Positions 25,152 through 33,024 of a stretch of 64,000 bases of DNA are shown here, piece after piece. This stretch comes from Desulfuromonas sp. (GTDB lineage Bacteria; Desulfobacterota; Desulfuromonadia; Desulfuromonadales; Geothermobacteraceae), in contig PKUA01000009.1 in NCBI GenBank assembly GCA_002868905.1, positions 1-64,000 on the forward strand, given 5' to 3'. Below the pieces are notes generated by a model, which saw only the letters and a list, made by a program, of their open reading frames with translations, was not told the origin of the DNA and did not search any database. The translations under genes were made by a program, and so were the position numbers. Position 1 is the first letter of the stretch, and each line of letters opens with the position of its first letter.

Positions 25152-26192
25152 GTGAAAAAGTTTGCCGTTCTTTTCTGTCTTGCCTGCGTGTTGATATCTG
25201 TTCAAGGGATCCCCGCCCTGGCCAAGGAAGACCCGCTGGCCAGATGGAAGCCTGCGTTCGATCCTTCCGGCGCCCGTTTCACCTATCTCCTCTCCTGCGT
25301 CGGCCACCCCGCTATCGAGGGGGTCGCGGTCGGCTTCCGGATTCGCGACCGGGTCTGGGAATTGACCGAAGGGGAACTCTATGTCGATTTCCGCCCCCTG
25401 AGCCAACTCGGCGGTGAAAAAGATGTCATCAACAAACTGAAATTCGGGGCGGTCCAGGGGATGATGAGTTCATCGGTCGCCGCGGCCAACATCGCCCCGC
25501 GCCTCGGTATCGTCAACCTGCCGTTTGTCATTGACAGCTTCGACAAGCTCGATGCCTTCCGTAATGATTCGGAGCTCTGGGGGCCTTTCCGTGATGCCGC
25601 CCGCAAGCAGAACCTGAGCGTGGTCGACTTCACCGGCTATGGCAGCTATGGCTGGGCGACCACCTCACCGGTCGACACACTCGAAGATGCAAAACGGATC
25701 AATTTCCGCATTGCCCAGGCGCCAGTCAACATCGACGCCTATAAAGGGTGGGGTCTGCAATTTACCGTTATGCCGTGGCCGGACGTCCCTCAGGCGCTGC
25801 AAACCGGGGTCATCTCAGGTCTCGACCATACGCCGATCGTCTGCAACATTTCGAAAAAATTCACCGTGGCCCGTCACTACACCCTGCTCGACTACGCCCA
25901 GGGGCTTTACGTGCATATCATCAACCAGCGCTGGCTTGACAAGCTGCCGAACCAACTGCGCGACACCCTGCTTAAAGTGATCGCCGAGGAGAGCGCCGAG
26001 GCTCGCAAGCAGACCCGCCGCCAGCAGGAGGAGCAGATCGCGGCGGCTCGCCGGGACGGCGTCACCTTCCATACCCTGCAACCAGGGGAACGCCAGTTCT
26101 TGACCACCCAAGCCAGGAAGCTCGATGCGACCTGGGGTGAAAAAATCGGCCAGGACTATCTGGACCTGGTACGTAACCGGCTGAACCAGTAA
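25152..26192 (+). CDS. TRAP transporter periplasmic binding protein (DctP family), orphan
   Basis: This 346-residue secreted protein begins at GTG 25152 behind GGAGGAG. The signal peptide is MKKFAVLFCLACVLISVQGI, cleaved near PALA-KE. DctP features are NKLKFGAVQGMM, LGIVNLPFVIDSFDKLDAFRND, the helix-strand connection INFRIAQAPVNIDAYKGWG and GLQFTVMPWPDVPQALQTGVISGLD. TRAP systems need DctQ and DctM membrane subunits, and neither is nearby. It may serve a permease encoded elsewhere or act as a periplasmic sensor protein. Ligand unknown, usually an organic acid. Confidence 0.88.
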   Translation: MKKFAVLFCLACVLISVQGIPALAKEDPLARWKPAFDPSGARFTYLLSCVGHPAIEGVAVGFRIRDRVWELTEGELYVDFRPLSQLGGEKDVINKLKFGAVQGMMSSSVAAANIAPRLGIVNLPFVIDSFDKLDAFRNDSELWGPFRDAARKQNLSVVDFTGYGSYGWATTSPVDTLEDAKRINFRIAQAPVNIDAYKGWGLQFTVMPWPDVPQALQTGVISGLDHTPIVCNISKKFTVARHYTLLDYAQGLYVHIINQRWLDKLPNQLRDTLLKVIAEESAEARKQTRRQQEEQIAAARRDGVTFHTLQPGERQFLTTQARKLDATWGEKIGQDYLDLVRNRLNQ

Positions 26193-26242
26193 TTCGGACC
26201 GAAGACTCGTTCATCTTCCGGCCAGACCGGAGGGAGAAAAGA

Positions 26243-26285
26243 GTTGACAAAAACGGTGCAGCAATATATAACCTTTTTTGTCAAC
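26243..26285 (+). promoter_or_regulatory. Promoter enclosed in an 11-bp inverted repeat
   Basis: TTGACA (26244-26249) and TATAAC (26267-26272) have the optimal 17-base spacing. GTTGACAAAAA (26243-26253), which includes the -35 box, is the exact reverse complement of TTTTTGTCAAC (26275-26285), which lies over the transcription start. The two half-sites are 32 bases apart centre to centre, suiting a repressor that binds both sides of the -10 region. Confidence 0.7.
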
Positions 26286-26306
26286 TATTCAAGCCGGAGG
26301 TGAACG

Positions 26307-26534
26307 ATGCGCATTTTTCCGATGACAGTCCTGCTCTCCCTGATTGCCGCGCCAGCGATGGCGATGCCCGATATGATGTTGGCCACTCCGAAGATGAGGC
26401 TGTTGTTCGGCTTTAACCTGGTCGTGGTCGCCCTGATCGTTTTTTGCCTGGGCGTAATGCTCTCGGCCTGGATCGACCGGCGCCGCATGCAACGTCAAGC
26501 GGTTCATGTTCCCATCAAAACGGACCGGAAATAA
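26307..26534 (+). CDS. Small secreted or inner-membrane protein, 75 residues
   Basis: I do not recognise this protein. An N-terminal signal-like stretch (MRIFPMTVLLSLIAAPAMAM) is followed by a short polar segment, one membrane helix (LLFGFNLVVVALIVFCLGVMLSA, residues about 32-54) and a basic tail (WIDRRRMQRQ). GGAGGTGA precedes the ATG at good distance. A strong promoter lies upstream and a perfect terminator downstream, so it is an independently transcribed single gene. High expression from the promoter sequence is an inference. Confidence 0.75.
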   Translation: MRIFPMTVLLSLIAAPAMAMPDMMLATPKMRLLFGFNLVVVALIVFCLGVMLSAWIDRRRMQRQAVHVPIKTDRK

Positions 26535-26560
26535 TCGGGGCAGAATAAAACCATAATCAA

Positions 26561-26592
26561 AAAAAACGGACGCCGATCGGCGTCCGTTTTTT
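26561..26592. terminator. Perfect 32-bp palindromic bidirectional terminator
   Basis: AAAAAACGGACGCCGA joins TCGGCGTCCGTTTTTT with no mismatch. U-runs follow the stem on both strands, so it ends both the small plus-strand gene and the minus-strand SHOCT gene. Confidence 0.92.
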
Positions 26593-26627
26593 GTTGCGCA
26601 CCTCAAACGACTTCAACCATTCCCGGC

Positions 26628-27266
26628 CTACCGCTCCAGCTCTTCCTTCCTCAGCCTGAACTCCTGTTCGCTCAGCGAGCCACTCTCTTTCAACTTGACC
26701 AACCGCGCCAGGTTGCGCAGCCGCTCTGTCTCGGCATCCGCCATCGGTTCAACGGCAGGAGCGACAGGAGGCTCCTCATCCGCGACCGTTTCAGCCTCCA
26801 GATCGATAACCCGTTCTGCTGCCTGGGGAGGGGACGGATCTGGTTCAACTTGTGGAGGCCGGGAGCCAACGTCATCGACATTTGCCGGCCCTGACAACTC
26901 CAACCGTTGTTCCGCCTGGTAATCGAGAGCAGGCCCTGCCGCGCGATGCTGAATAGTCGGTTCACCGAGCTTGACCGAAGCGAGACCTCCGAGAAACTTC
27001 AACTCGACCGAGCGGTCCTGCAGCAGGGGGCTTTGCAACAGTTCGGAAATTTCCCGGCGACTGCGCCGGATACGGAGCCAAATCAGGATGCCGATCAGGA
27101 TGAAGATGGCGAATCCGCCCCCGACGATCCAGGCCATGTACTCGACCACTCCACGGAAAAACACGACCAGCAGGGCGAGCAGCACGATCACCAGCGCGTG
27201 CAGTACCAGCACCAGGTGGGTGAAAAAGATGCTTCCGAACAGGCTGCGTCCTTCCGATTCGCTCAC
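26628..27266 (-). CDS. Membrane protein with C-terminal SHOCT domain
   Basis: This 212-residue protein starts at GTG 27266 (MSESEGRSLFGSIFF), chosen because AAGGA lies eight bases upstream; the frame stays open to 27377. Two membrane helices occupy residues about 16-65 (THLVLVLHALVIVLLALLVV and VEYMAWIVGGGFAIFILIGI), followed by a basic cytoplasmic stretch (RIRRSRREISELL). A Pro/Glu-rich linker leads to a SHOCT module at the end (RLARLVKLKESGSLSEQEFRLRKEELER, given here in spirit of the motif LxxLxxLxxxGxLTxxEFxxxKxxLL). SHOCT domains are found in many unrelated proteins and likely mediate oligomerisation. Function unknown. Confidence 0.78.
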   Translation of the reverse strand: MSESEGRSLFGSIFFTHLVLVLHALVIVLLALLVVFFRGVVEYMAWIVGGGFAIFILIGILIWLRIRRSRREISELLQSPLLQDRSVELKFLGGLASVKLGEPTIQHRAAGPALDYQAEQRLELSGPANVDDVGSRPPQVEPDPSPPQAAERVIDLEAETVADEEPPVAPAVEPMADAETERLRNLARLVKLKESGSLSEQEFRLRKEELER

Positions 27267-27306
27267 GTTTGAATCCTTAAGAGGGATAGTCAGCGTTATC
27301 AATTCA

Positions 27307-27322
27307 TTTTGGCTAGCCAAAA
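27307..27322. promoter_or_regulatory. 16-bp perfect palindrome in a divergent intergenic region
   Basis: TTTTGGCTAGCCAAAA lies 40 bases upstream of the SHOCT-protein start and 105 bases upstream of the cbpA promoter. A perfect eight-base half-site is typical of an operator for a dimeric regulator. The regulator is not identifiable. Confidence 0.55.
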
Positions 27323-27426
27323 GTCTATCACAAAGCATCATCCGTCCGCAGAAGAAACCATACAAACAAGACAACACCTTTTATCATCTTCCAGCGTCCC
27401 CTCAGAAGCTATTTCGATGCGACTCC

Positions 27427-27455
27427 TTGACGATTATCCGACGGCTCCCTATATT
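27427..27455 (+). promoter_or_regulatory. Promoter of cbpA
   Basis: TTGACG (27427-27432) and TATATT (27450-27455) are 17 bases apart, a fair sigma-70 match. The sequence also partly fits a heat-shock promoter (CTTGA ... CCTATATT). A leader of about 66 bases holds the hairpin ACACCG/CGGTGT at 27495-27512. Confidence 0.5.
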
Positions 27456-27527
27456 GAACCGCGAAAGTCCTCCTTTCCGGACGGACCTGATTTCACACCG
27501 TCAATCCGGTGTCGACCAGGAGACACA

Positions 27528-28415
27528 ATGGCCAACGATTATTACGCCGTACTCGGCGTTGCCAAAACCGCCAGCCAGGACGAGATCAAGAAAGCGTATC
27601 GCAAGCTGGCAATCAAGTACCACCCTGATAAAAACCCGGACGACAAGCCGGCCGAGGAAAAGTTCAAGCAGATTTCCGAAGCGTATGCCGTTCTCTCGGA
27701 CAAGGAGAAACGCCAGCAGTATGACCAGTTTGGCGATACTGGCTTCAACCAGCGATTCAGCCAGGAGGACATCTTCCGCAACGTCGATTTCGGTGACCTG
27801 TTCCGGGAATTCGGCGTCGGTGGCGATGATCTGTTCGGCTCCATCTTCGGTGGCGGACGACGGTCCCATTTTCACCCCGGCGGTGGAGCACGGCGACCGG
27901 TCAAGGGGCAAGACTATGTCATGAAGCTCAATGTCCCGTTCCGGACCGCCGTCCTGGGGGGCGAACGCCGCGTCCAGTTTCAGGGCGATCATGGGCTGGA
28001 GCAGCTCCAGGTCAGGATTCCCGCCGGAGTCGAGATCGGTCAGCGTCTGCGGGTCGCCGGCAAAGGGGGACCGAGTCCGGCCGGAGGTCCACGCGGTGAC
28101 CTGTTTCTCGAAATCCTGGTCGACCGGGATAATCAGTTCAGCCGCGAAGGGAACGACCTGACGGTCAAGATCAAGGTGCCGTTCTCCGGCGCCTGTCTCG
28201 GCACTAGCGTCGAGGTGCCGACCCTCGAAGGGGCAAAGAAGGTCAAGGTTCGCGCCGGGACCCAGAACGGCAGCCGCATCAGGCTCAAAGGGTATGGCGT
28301 CAAAGTCCGGGGGAAAGAGGGGGATCTCTACGCTGTGGTCGACATTGCCGTCCCCGACAGCTTGACAGACGACCAGCAGCAGCTGTTGCGTCAGCTGGAG
28401 GAAACCGGCCTTTAA
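27528..28415 (+). CDS. cbpA: Curved-DNA-binding/DnaJ-class co-chaperone CbpA
   Basis: This 295-residue class II DnaJ protein has a J domain (residues 4-70) with the HPD motif in [12 protein letters not shown], then a Gly/Phe-rich segment ([18 protein letters not shown]). Two C-terminal substrate-binding domains follow, with [25 protein letters not shown] and [17 protein letters not shown]. The DnaJ zinc-finger CxxCxGxG repeats are absent, which separates it from DnaJ. It stimulates DnaK ATPase and in E. coli also binds curved DNA. AGGAGACACA precedes the ATG. It stands alone without its inhibitor cbpM, which is not visible nearby. Confidence 0.92.
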   Translation: MANDYYAVLGVAKTASQDEIKKAYRKLAIKYHPDKNPDDKPAEEKFKQISEAYAVLSDKEKRQQYDQFGDTGFNQRFSQEDIFRNVDFGDLFREFGVGGDDLFGSIFGGGRRSHFHPGGGARRPVKGQDYVMKLNVPFRTAVLGGERRVQFQGDHGLEQLQVRIPAGVEIGQRLRVAGKGGPSPAGGPRGDLFLEILVDRDNQFSREGNDLTVKIKVPFSGACLGTSVEVPTLEGAKKVKVRAGTQNGSRIRLKGYGVKVRGKEGDLYAVVDIAVPDSLTDDQQQLLRQLEETGL

Positions 28416-28442
28416 GAGTCCCTCGGATTATGCGAAGGGCTC
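28416..28442. terminator. Short hairpin between convergent cbpA and znuB
   Basis: GAGTCCCTCG (28416-28425) pairs with CGAAGGGCTC (28433-28442) with one mismatch and a seven-base loop. It fills the whole 27-base gap between the two stop codons. No U-run is present. Confidence 0.45.
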
Positions 28443-29249
28443 CTAGCGCGAATCGGAAGCGGAACGCCTGAAGCGGGCGAGCAGGCTCATCAGCAGAAAC
28501 AGCAGCGCGGCGGCCACGACGATCGACGGACCGGCAGGCGAATCCCAACGCCATGAGCCCCAGAGGCCGCCACCGACCGCCACCGCACCACAGACCACGG
28601 CGAGCAGGGCCATACCTTCCGGTGAGCGGGCAACGACCCGGGCCGTTGCCGCAGGAATGATCAGCAGAGACGTCACCAGGATCAACCCCACCACCTTCAT
28701 CATCAGGGCGACGACCAGGGCGAGCAGGGTAGCAAACAGCAGTTGCGTGCGACCCACGTTGACACCGTCAATCTGGGCCATGTCCCGATTCACGGCAATG
28801 GCCAGCAGGTCGCGCCATTTGATCACCAGCACCAGTAAGGCCACCGGGCCTCCGAGATAAATCCAGACCAGGTCCCGGTTGCCGACCGCCAAAATATCGC
28901 CGAACAGGTAGCCGAGCAAGTCAACCCGCACCTGCTCCATAAAGGCGATGGAGACCAGGCCGAGAGCAAGCGCGGTGTGGGAGAGGATGCCGAGCACCGT
29001 GTCGCTGGCGAGTTGGCCCCGCTGCTCAGAGGCATGCAGCAACAGGGCGACGCAAAGCCCCACCCCCACCACCCCGACAATCGGGTCGAGCTTCAGCCAG
29101 AGGCCAAGAGTGATCCCGAGCAGCGCAGCATGGGAAAGCGTATCACCGAAGTAAGCGAGCCGGCGCCAGACGATAAAACAACCGAACGGACCCGCCACCA
29201 GGGCCACGCCGATTCCTCCGATCAATGCGCGCAACAGAAAATCGTCCAT
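28443..29249 (-). CDS. znuB: Zinc ABC transporter permease ZnuB
   Basis: This 268-residue inner-membrane permease of the ABC-3 (metal uptake) family opens DDFLLRALIGGIGVALVAGP and has FGDTLSHAALLGITLG, the conserved GDxLSHA signature. About eight membrane helices are present. The late block VVGLILVTSLLIIPAATARVVA is also typical. It imports Zn2+ with ZnuC and ZnuA. It starts five bases after znuC and is the last gene of zur-znuC-znuB. Confidence 0.93.
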   Translation of the reverse strand: MDDFLLRALIGGIGVALVAGPFGCFIVWRRLAYFGDTLSHAALLGITLGLWLKLDPIVGVVGVGLCVALLLHASEQRGQLASDTVLGILSHTALALGLVSIAFMEQVRVDLLGYLFGDILAVGNRDLVWIYLGGPVALLVLVIKWRDLLAIAVNRDMAQIDGVNVGRTQLLFATLLALVVALMMKVVGLILVTSLLIIPAATARVVARSPEGMALLAVVCGAVAVGGGLWGSWRWDSPAGPSIVVAAALLFLLMSLLARFRRSASDSR

Positions 29250-29254
29250 GGTCC

Positions 29255-29980
29255 TCAGTGCTGATGTCGGTGGGTGGTCGAGTGACTGTAAAAAGCGAGG
29301 CTTTCGACCACCTTCGCCCCGAAAAGATGAAGAAACGCCGGATTGTTGGCGACACTCTCCGGTGAACCGGTGCAGCAGACATGATGGTTGAGACAGACCA
29401 CCCGGTCGGTCGAAGCCATCACCAGGTGCAGGTCGTGGGAGACCATCAGGATGGCGCAGCCCCGGCGGTCGCGCAGCTCCGTCAACAGTCTGTATAACTC
29501 GGCCTGGCCGTGAATGTCGACCCCCTGGATCGGCTCGTCCAGAACCAGCAGTTCGGGGTTGCCCATTAACGCCCGCGCGAGCAGCACGCGCTGTAACTCC
29601 CCACCCGACAATTCCTGAATCCGCGCGTTACAAAGCTTCTCCGCACCGACCTCCTGCAGGCAGGGCAGGCAGAGTTCACCCGAATACCGTTTGGTCAAGC
29701 GCAGGAACCTCTCCACCGTCAACGGCAGGGTCTGGTCGAGATGAAGCCGCTGCGGCATATATCCGACCCGGACACCGGACTGCTTGATGACCTTACCCGA
29801 CGTGGCGGCGAGCAGACCGAGAGCCTCCCTGAGCAGGGTGGTTTTCCCGGCGCCGTTGGGTCCGACGATGGTGACGATTTCACCCGGTTCGATCTCCAGG
29901 GTGATGTTGTCGAGGATAGCGCGCTGGCCACGTACGAGGCTGAGTTCGTGAATAGAGAGGAGCGGATCGGTCTGTTTCAT
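29255..29980 (-). CDS. znuC: Zinc ABC transporter ATPase ZnuC
   Basis: This 241-residue ATPase has Walker A GPNGAGKTTLLREA, signature LSGGELQRVLLARAL, Walker B LLVLDEPIQGVD and H-loop MVSHDLHLVMA. The start at 29980 (MKQTDPLLSI) overlaps the zur stop by four bases (ATGA) and has GGGGGAGGG upstream. The short C-terminus includes CLNHHVCCTGSPE, typical of ZnuC and related manganese/zinc ATPases. Confidence 0.94.
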   Translation of the reverse strand: MKQTDPLLSIHELSLVRGQRAILDNITLEIEPGEIVTIVGPNGAGKTTLLREALGLLAATSGKVIKQSGVRVGYMPQRLHLDQTLPLTVERFLRLTKRYSGELCLPCLQEVGAEKLCNARIQELSGGELQRVLLARALMGNPELLVLDEPIQGVDIHGQAELYRLLTELRDRRGCAILMVSHDLHLVMASTDRVVCLNHHVCCTGSPESVANNPAFLHLFGAKVVESLAFYSHSTTHRHQH

Positions 29981-30477
29981 CCCTCCCCCTTGCGGCGGCA
30001 CGGCTCGCACAGTCCGACGATCTCCACCATCTGCTCCTCGGCCTGGAAACCGACCGTACGGGCCGAGGCGGCGACCGCGTTGCTCAGGCCGTCGTCCGCC
30101 AGTTCGGCCAGGTTGCGGCAGCGACGACAGATCAGAAATTGCGCGGTGTGCTCAGCCTGGGGATGGCTGCAACCGATAAATGCATTGAGGGAGGCAAGGC
30201 GATGGACCAGCCCCTGGGTCTGGAGAAAATCAAGGGCCCGGTAAACCGTGGGCGGTGCCGCCGGGCCACAGGACTTCAATTGCTCGAGCAGCTCATAGGC
30301 ACCGACCGGCCGGTGATTCGACCAGACCAGCTCGAGCACTTTTCGGCGCAGCCTGGTCAGGCGAACGCCCCGTTCGGCGCAGAGCCTTTCAGCCGTCGCC
30401 AGGGCTGAGGCGATGCAGTGCTCGTGGTCGTCACGTTTGCAGGCAAATGACGCCGATTGGGTGGCAGTCTCCAGCAT
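29977..30477 (-). CDS. zur: Zinc uptake regulator Zur (Fur family)
   Basis: This 166-residue Fur-family repressor has a winged-helix N-terminus (ERGVRLTRLRRKVLELVW, then PPTVYRALDFLQTQGLVHRL) and metal sites with CRRC (about residue 128) and CEPC near the end, forming the structural zinc site. HTAQFLICRRC resembles the regulatory site region. Its position at the head of znuCB and opposite znuA across a Zur box marks it as Zur, not Fur or PerR. It represses zinc uptake when zinc is sufficient. Confidence 0.92.
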   Translation of the reverse strand: MLETATQSASFACKRDDHEHCIASALATAERLCAERGVRLTRLRRKVLELVWSNHRPVGAYELLEQLKSCGPAAPPTVYRALDFLQTQGLVHRLASLNAFIGCSHPQAEHTAQFLICRRCRNLAELADDGLSNAVAASARTVGFQAEEQMVEIVGLCEPCRRKGEG

Positions 30478-30499
30478 AGTCTTCCCTTGATGGCTATTG

Positions 30500-30516
30500 A
30501 TGTTATACTATAACAT
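30500..30516. promoter_or_regulatory. Zur box in the zur/znuA intergenic region
   Basis: ATGTTATACTATAACAT is a perfect eight-bp inverted repeat with one central base. It matches the core of the enterobacterial Zur consensus (AATGTTATANTATAACATT). It lies 23 bases before the zur start and 62 before znuA, so one site can control both directions. Confidence 0.88.
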
Positions 30517-30578
30517 AACATTGAAACGGTTCGACACTTATCTGCCACCCAATCCTGCATGGGACGACTCGCCAGAAC

Positions 30579-31526
30579 ATGATCGACATGCCCTCATTGT
30601 TACGCCGGACCGTACCGGCCCTGTTGTTTCTGTTGGTCTGCTGGCCGACACACGCCGCCGAGCCCCCGCGTGTCGTGGTGAGCATCAAACCGTTGCACGA
30701 CATTGTCTCCGGCCTGCTGGAGGGGGTCGCCGAGCCGGAGCTGCTGCTGCCGACGGGAGCATCCCCTCACCAGCAATCCCTGCGCCCCTCCCAAATGCGA
30801 GTCCTGCAACAGGCCGATTTGGTGATCTGGGTCGGGCCGGAGCTGGAGAGCTTCCTGGTGCGCCCCCTGGCGGCTCAGCATAACAAGCAAAGCTTCCCGC
30901 TTCTCACCCTGTCCGGCATCAACCGTCTCTCCGCCCGTAGCGGTGGTGCCTGGAGCGATTCCGCGAGCGACCCGCACGAACACCATGCCGGCCCTGACCA
31001 CGTCGACCGGGACCCGCACCTCTGGCTCGACCCGGAGAACGCCCGGATCATCGTCAGTGCCGTTGCGGAAAAGCTTTGTCAACTCGACCCCGGGCGCACA
31101 TCGTATTATCGGCAGCAGGCCGAAGTGTTGAAAAAACGTCTGGCGGAGCTCGATCAGTCCCTGCGTCGGCGCCTGGCGTCACTCCCTTCAGGGCGACACC
31201 TGGTGTTTCACGACTCCTACCAGTATTTCGAATCCCGTTACGGCCTGAAACCGGCCGGTGCCTTGAGCATACATCCGGAGCGAAGCCCCGGAGCGCGCCG
31301 CATCACCGAACTGCGGGATCTCATCCGCCGCAACCAGGTTGTCTGCGTCTTTACCGAGCCGCAGTTCGAACCCCGCCTGGTTCGCACATTGGTCGAGGGA
31401 ACATCGGCCCGCAGCGGCGTGCTCGATCCGCTCGGCACGACACTGCCGAAAGGGGCCGACAGCTATTTCCGCCTGTTGGAGGACCTGGCTGCCAATCTTT
31501 CCAGCTGTCTGCAGCAGAATCGCTAA
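30579..31526 (+). CDS. znuA: Zinc ABC transporter periplasmic binding protein ZnuA
   Basis: This 315-residue protein has a signal peptide (PSLLRRTVPALLFLLVCWP, cleaved after THA) and a cluster A-I metal-binding fold: SIKPLHDIVSGLLEGV, PTGASPHQQSLRP (first His ligand), the His-rich loop DPHEHHAGPDHVDRDPHLWLDPEN, and FHDSYQYFESRYGL. The charged His loop near residue 130 is the zinc-capture loop typical of ZnuA. Two starts are possible at 30579 and 30588; both have weak ribosome sites. It is divergent from zur. Confidence 0.93.
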   Translation: MIDMPSLLRRTVPALLFLLVCWPTHAAEPPRVVVSIKPLHDIVSGLLEGVAEPELLLPTGASPHQQSLRPSQMRVLQQADLVIWVGPELESFLVRPLAAQHNKQSFPLLTLSGINRLSARSGGAWSDSASDPHEHHAGPDHVDRDPHLWLDPENARIIVSAVAEKLCQLDPGRTSYYRQQAEVLKKRLAELDQSLRRRLASLPSGRHLVFHDSYQYFESRYGLKPAGALSIHPERSPGARRITELRDLIRRNQVVCVFTEPQFEPRLVRTLVEGTSARSGVLDPLGTTLPKGADSYFRLLEDLAANLSSCLQQNR

Positions 31527-31596
31527 TATGGTGTAGAATTTAAAAAACTTCTTCCTCCGGATCAAACGGCGGGAGCAAACATCAAAGGGGTTATCT

Positions 31597-32229
31597 ATGC
31601 GGATTTTAGTGATTGTTCTGCTCGTCGTCGGGCTGTTCTGCAGCCCCGTTTTAGCTGCTGAGCGGATAGCGGTTTCCCCGGCAACGTTCGTCGAATTGAC
31701 TCTGCCGGCAGGATGGGTCCTCCTGCAGGAACCGCCGACGGCGATGGTTGAGGAGATGGCCGAACACCTCGGTCACGACGCCGAGGCGAAGGGACATGAC
31801 CCGTCTCCTGAGCAGTTAATCGCCATGGCACGTAAACACCTTGCCGCCAACGAGGCGATCATCTATCACGAGCAAACCGGGGCCAATCTGACCATCGACT
31901 TCAGCCCCCTGCATGATGACGAGTCTCCCCCAGGCGCAAAAACCGTCAAGACCTCTGCCGAATATGCTCTGCAGAGCCTTGAGACTGAAGAAGGGGTTAC
32001 CGAGTTTACTGCATCGCAGCATGACATCCGCATCCCGGGGGCGAAACATGCAGCCCGGATCGATTCATCCTACAAACAACATGACGAGGCGATCGATTTT
32101 ACCGGGATCGTCGGTTACGCCGCCGAGAACTGGTTTTTCCTCTACTTCACCAATCCTGGGCGAAGCGACACGGTTCACCAGGAATTCGAGCAGCTGCTGG
32201 CAGAGCTGAAAATTGTTCCGAAAATGTAG
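31597..32229 (+). CDS. Secreted hypothetical protein, 210 residues
   Basis: I do not recognise a family. A signal peptide (MRILVIVLLVVGLFCSPVLA) is followed by a periplasmic or outer-face domain with SPATFVELTLPAGWVLLQEPP at the start and GIVGYAAENWFFLYFTNPGRS near the end. A His/Asp-bearing stretch (HLGHDAEAKGHD, about residues 57-68) could bind metal. It begins 70 bases after znuA on the same strand, so it may belong to the zinc regulon, but the gap has no clear terminator or promoter to settle this. Confidence 0.65.
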   Translation: MRILVIVLLVVGLFCSPVLAAERIAVSPATFVELTLPAGWVLLQEPPTAMVEEMAEHLGHDAEAKGHDPSPEQLIAMARKHLAANEAIIYHEQTGANLTIDFSPLHDDESPPGAKTVKTSAEYALQSLETEEGVTEFTASQHDIRIPGAKHAARIDSSYKQHDEAIDFTGIVGYAAENWFFLYFTNPGRSDTVHQEFEQLLAELKIVPKM

Positions 32230-32235
32230 TTTCGG

Positions 32236-33024
32236 TCAACGGGGCAGGATCAACCGGTGATCGCGGGTGAAGTAGCAGCGGAATCCCTGCATCAGGATCA
32301 GCAGCGAGGTCAGCGCCACGGAACCGGTAATGGCGCACATGATAGCAATCTGGTAACGGACCGCGATCATCGGTTCGGTCCCGGAGAGGATCTGTCCGGT
32401 CATCATCCCCGGCAGGGCGACGATCCCCATCGCCGCCATGGTGTTGGTCGCCGGGATCAGGGCGGCGCGAAAGGCGCTGCGCAATGCTTCCCGGGCCGCC
32501 TGCCGGCTGCTGGCACCGAGTGAGAGAGCCGTTTCGATCTCGTCCTGGCGCTCGGTAACTTCGGCGGCGAAGCGCTCCGCCGCCAGGGCGGCACCATTCA
32601 TCGAATTACCGATGATCATCCCGGCCAGGGGAATGAGGTAGCGGGGATGATACCAGGGAGAGAATCCAACCACCGCGGAGCAGAAGAAGAAGGCGACCAG
32701 GCCGCAACCGACCAGTAAAGAGATGGCCATCACCCGGTAAAAACGGGGCATTTTTTTCTCAATCCGACTACCGATGACCTGCAGGGCGAATAAACCCATG
32801 GCGACCAGGATCGCCAAAACCGGCAACGGATGCCGCAGGGCGAACACCCCTTCGAGCAGGTAGCCAATCGCAAGCAGTTGCACCACCATCCGCACCGAAG
32901 CCCAGAGGAACTTCCCCTCCCCGCCGAAACGCTGCCAACGCGCCAGTCCCGCCGTCAGCAGAATCAACCCGTATGCGAGTCCAAGGTCGACAAAGTCGAG
33001 GGGGATGATGCTCGTGGTGTCCAT
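32236..33024 (-). CDS. fetB: FetB-type ABC permease (UPF0014)
   Basis: This 262-residue membrane protein has about seven hydrophobic helices and the UPF0014 signature GMIIGNSMNGAALAAERFAAEV, followed by ALSLGASSRQAAREALRSAFRAALIPATNTMAAMGIVALPGMM (two adjacent conserved blocks). E. coli FetAB (YbbLM) is proposed to export iron. Its ATG at 33024 directly follows the fetA stop, so the two are translationally linked. Confidence 0.92.
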   Translation of the reverse strand: MDTTSIIPLDFVDLGLAYGLILLTAGLARWQRFGGEGKFLWASVRMVVQLLAIGYLLEGVFALRHPLPVLAILVAMGLFALQVIGSRIEKKMPRFYRVMAISLLVGCGLVAFFFCSAVVGFSPWYHPRYLIPLAGMIIGNSMNGAALAAERFAAEVTERQDEIETALSLGASSRQAAREALRSAFRAALIPATNTMAAMGIVALPGMMTGQILSGTEPMIAVRYQIAIMCAITGSVALTSLLILMQGFRCYFTRDHRLILPR

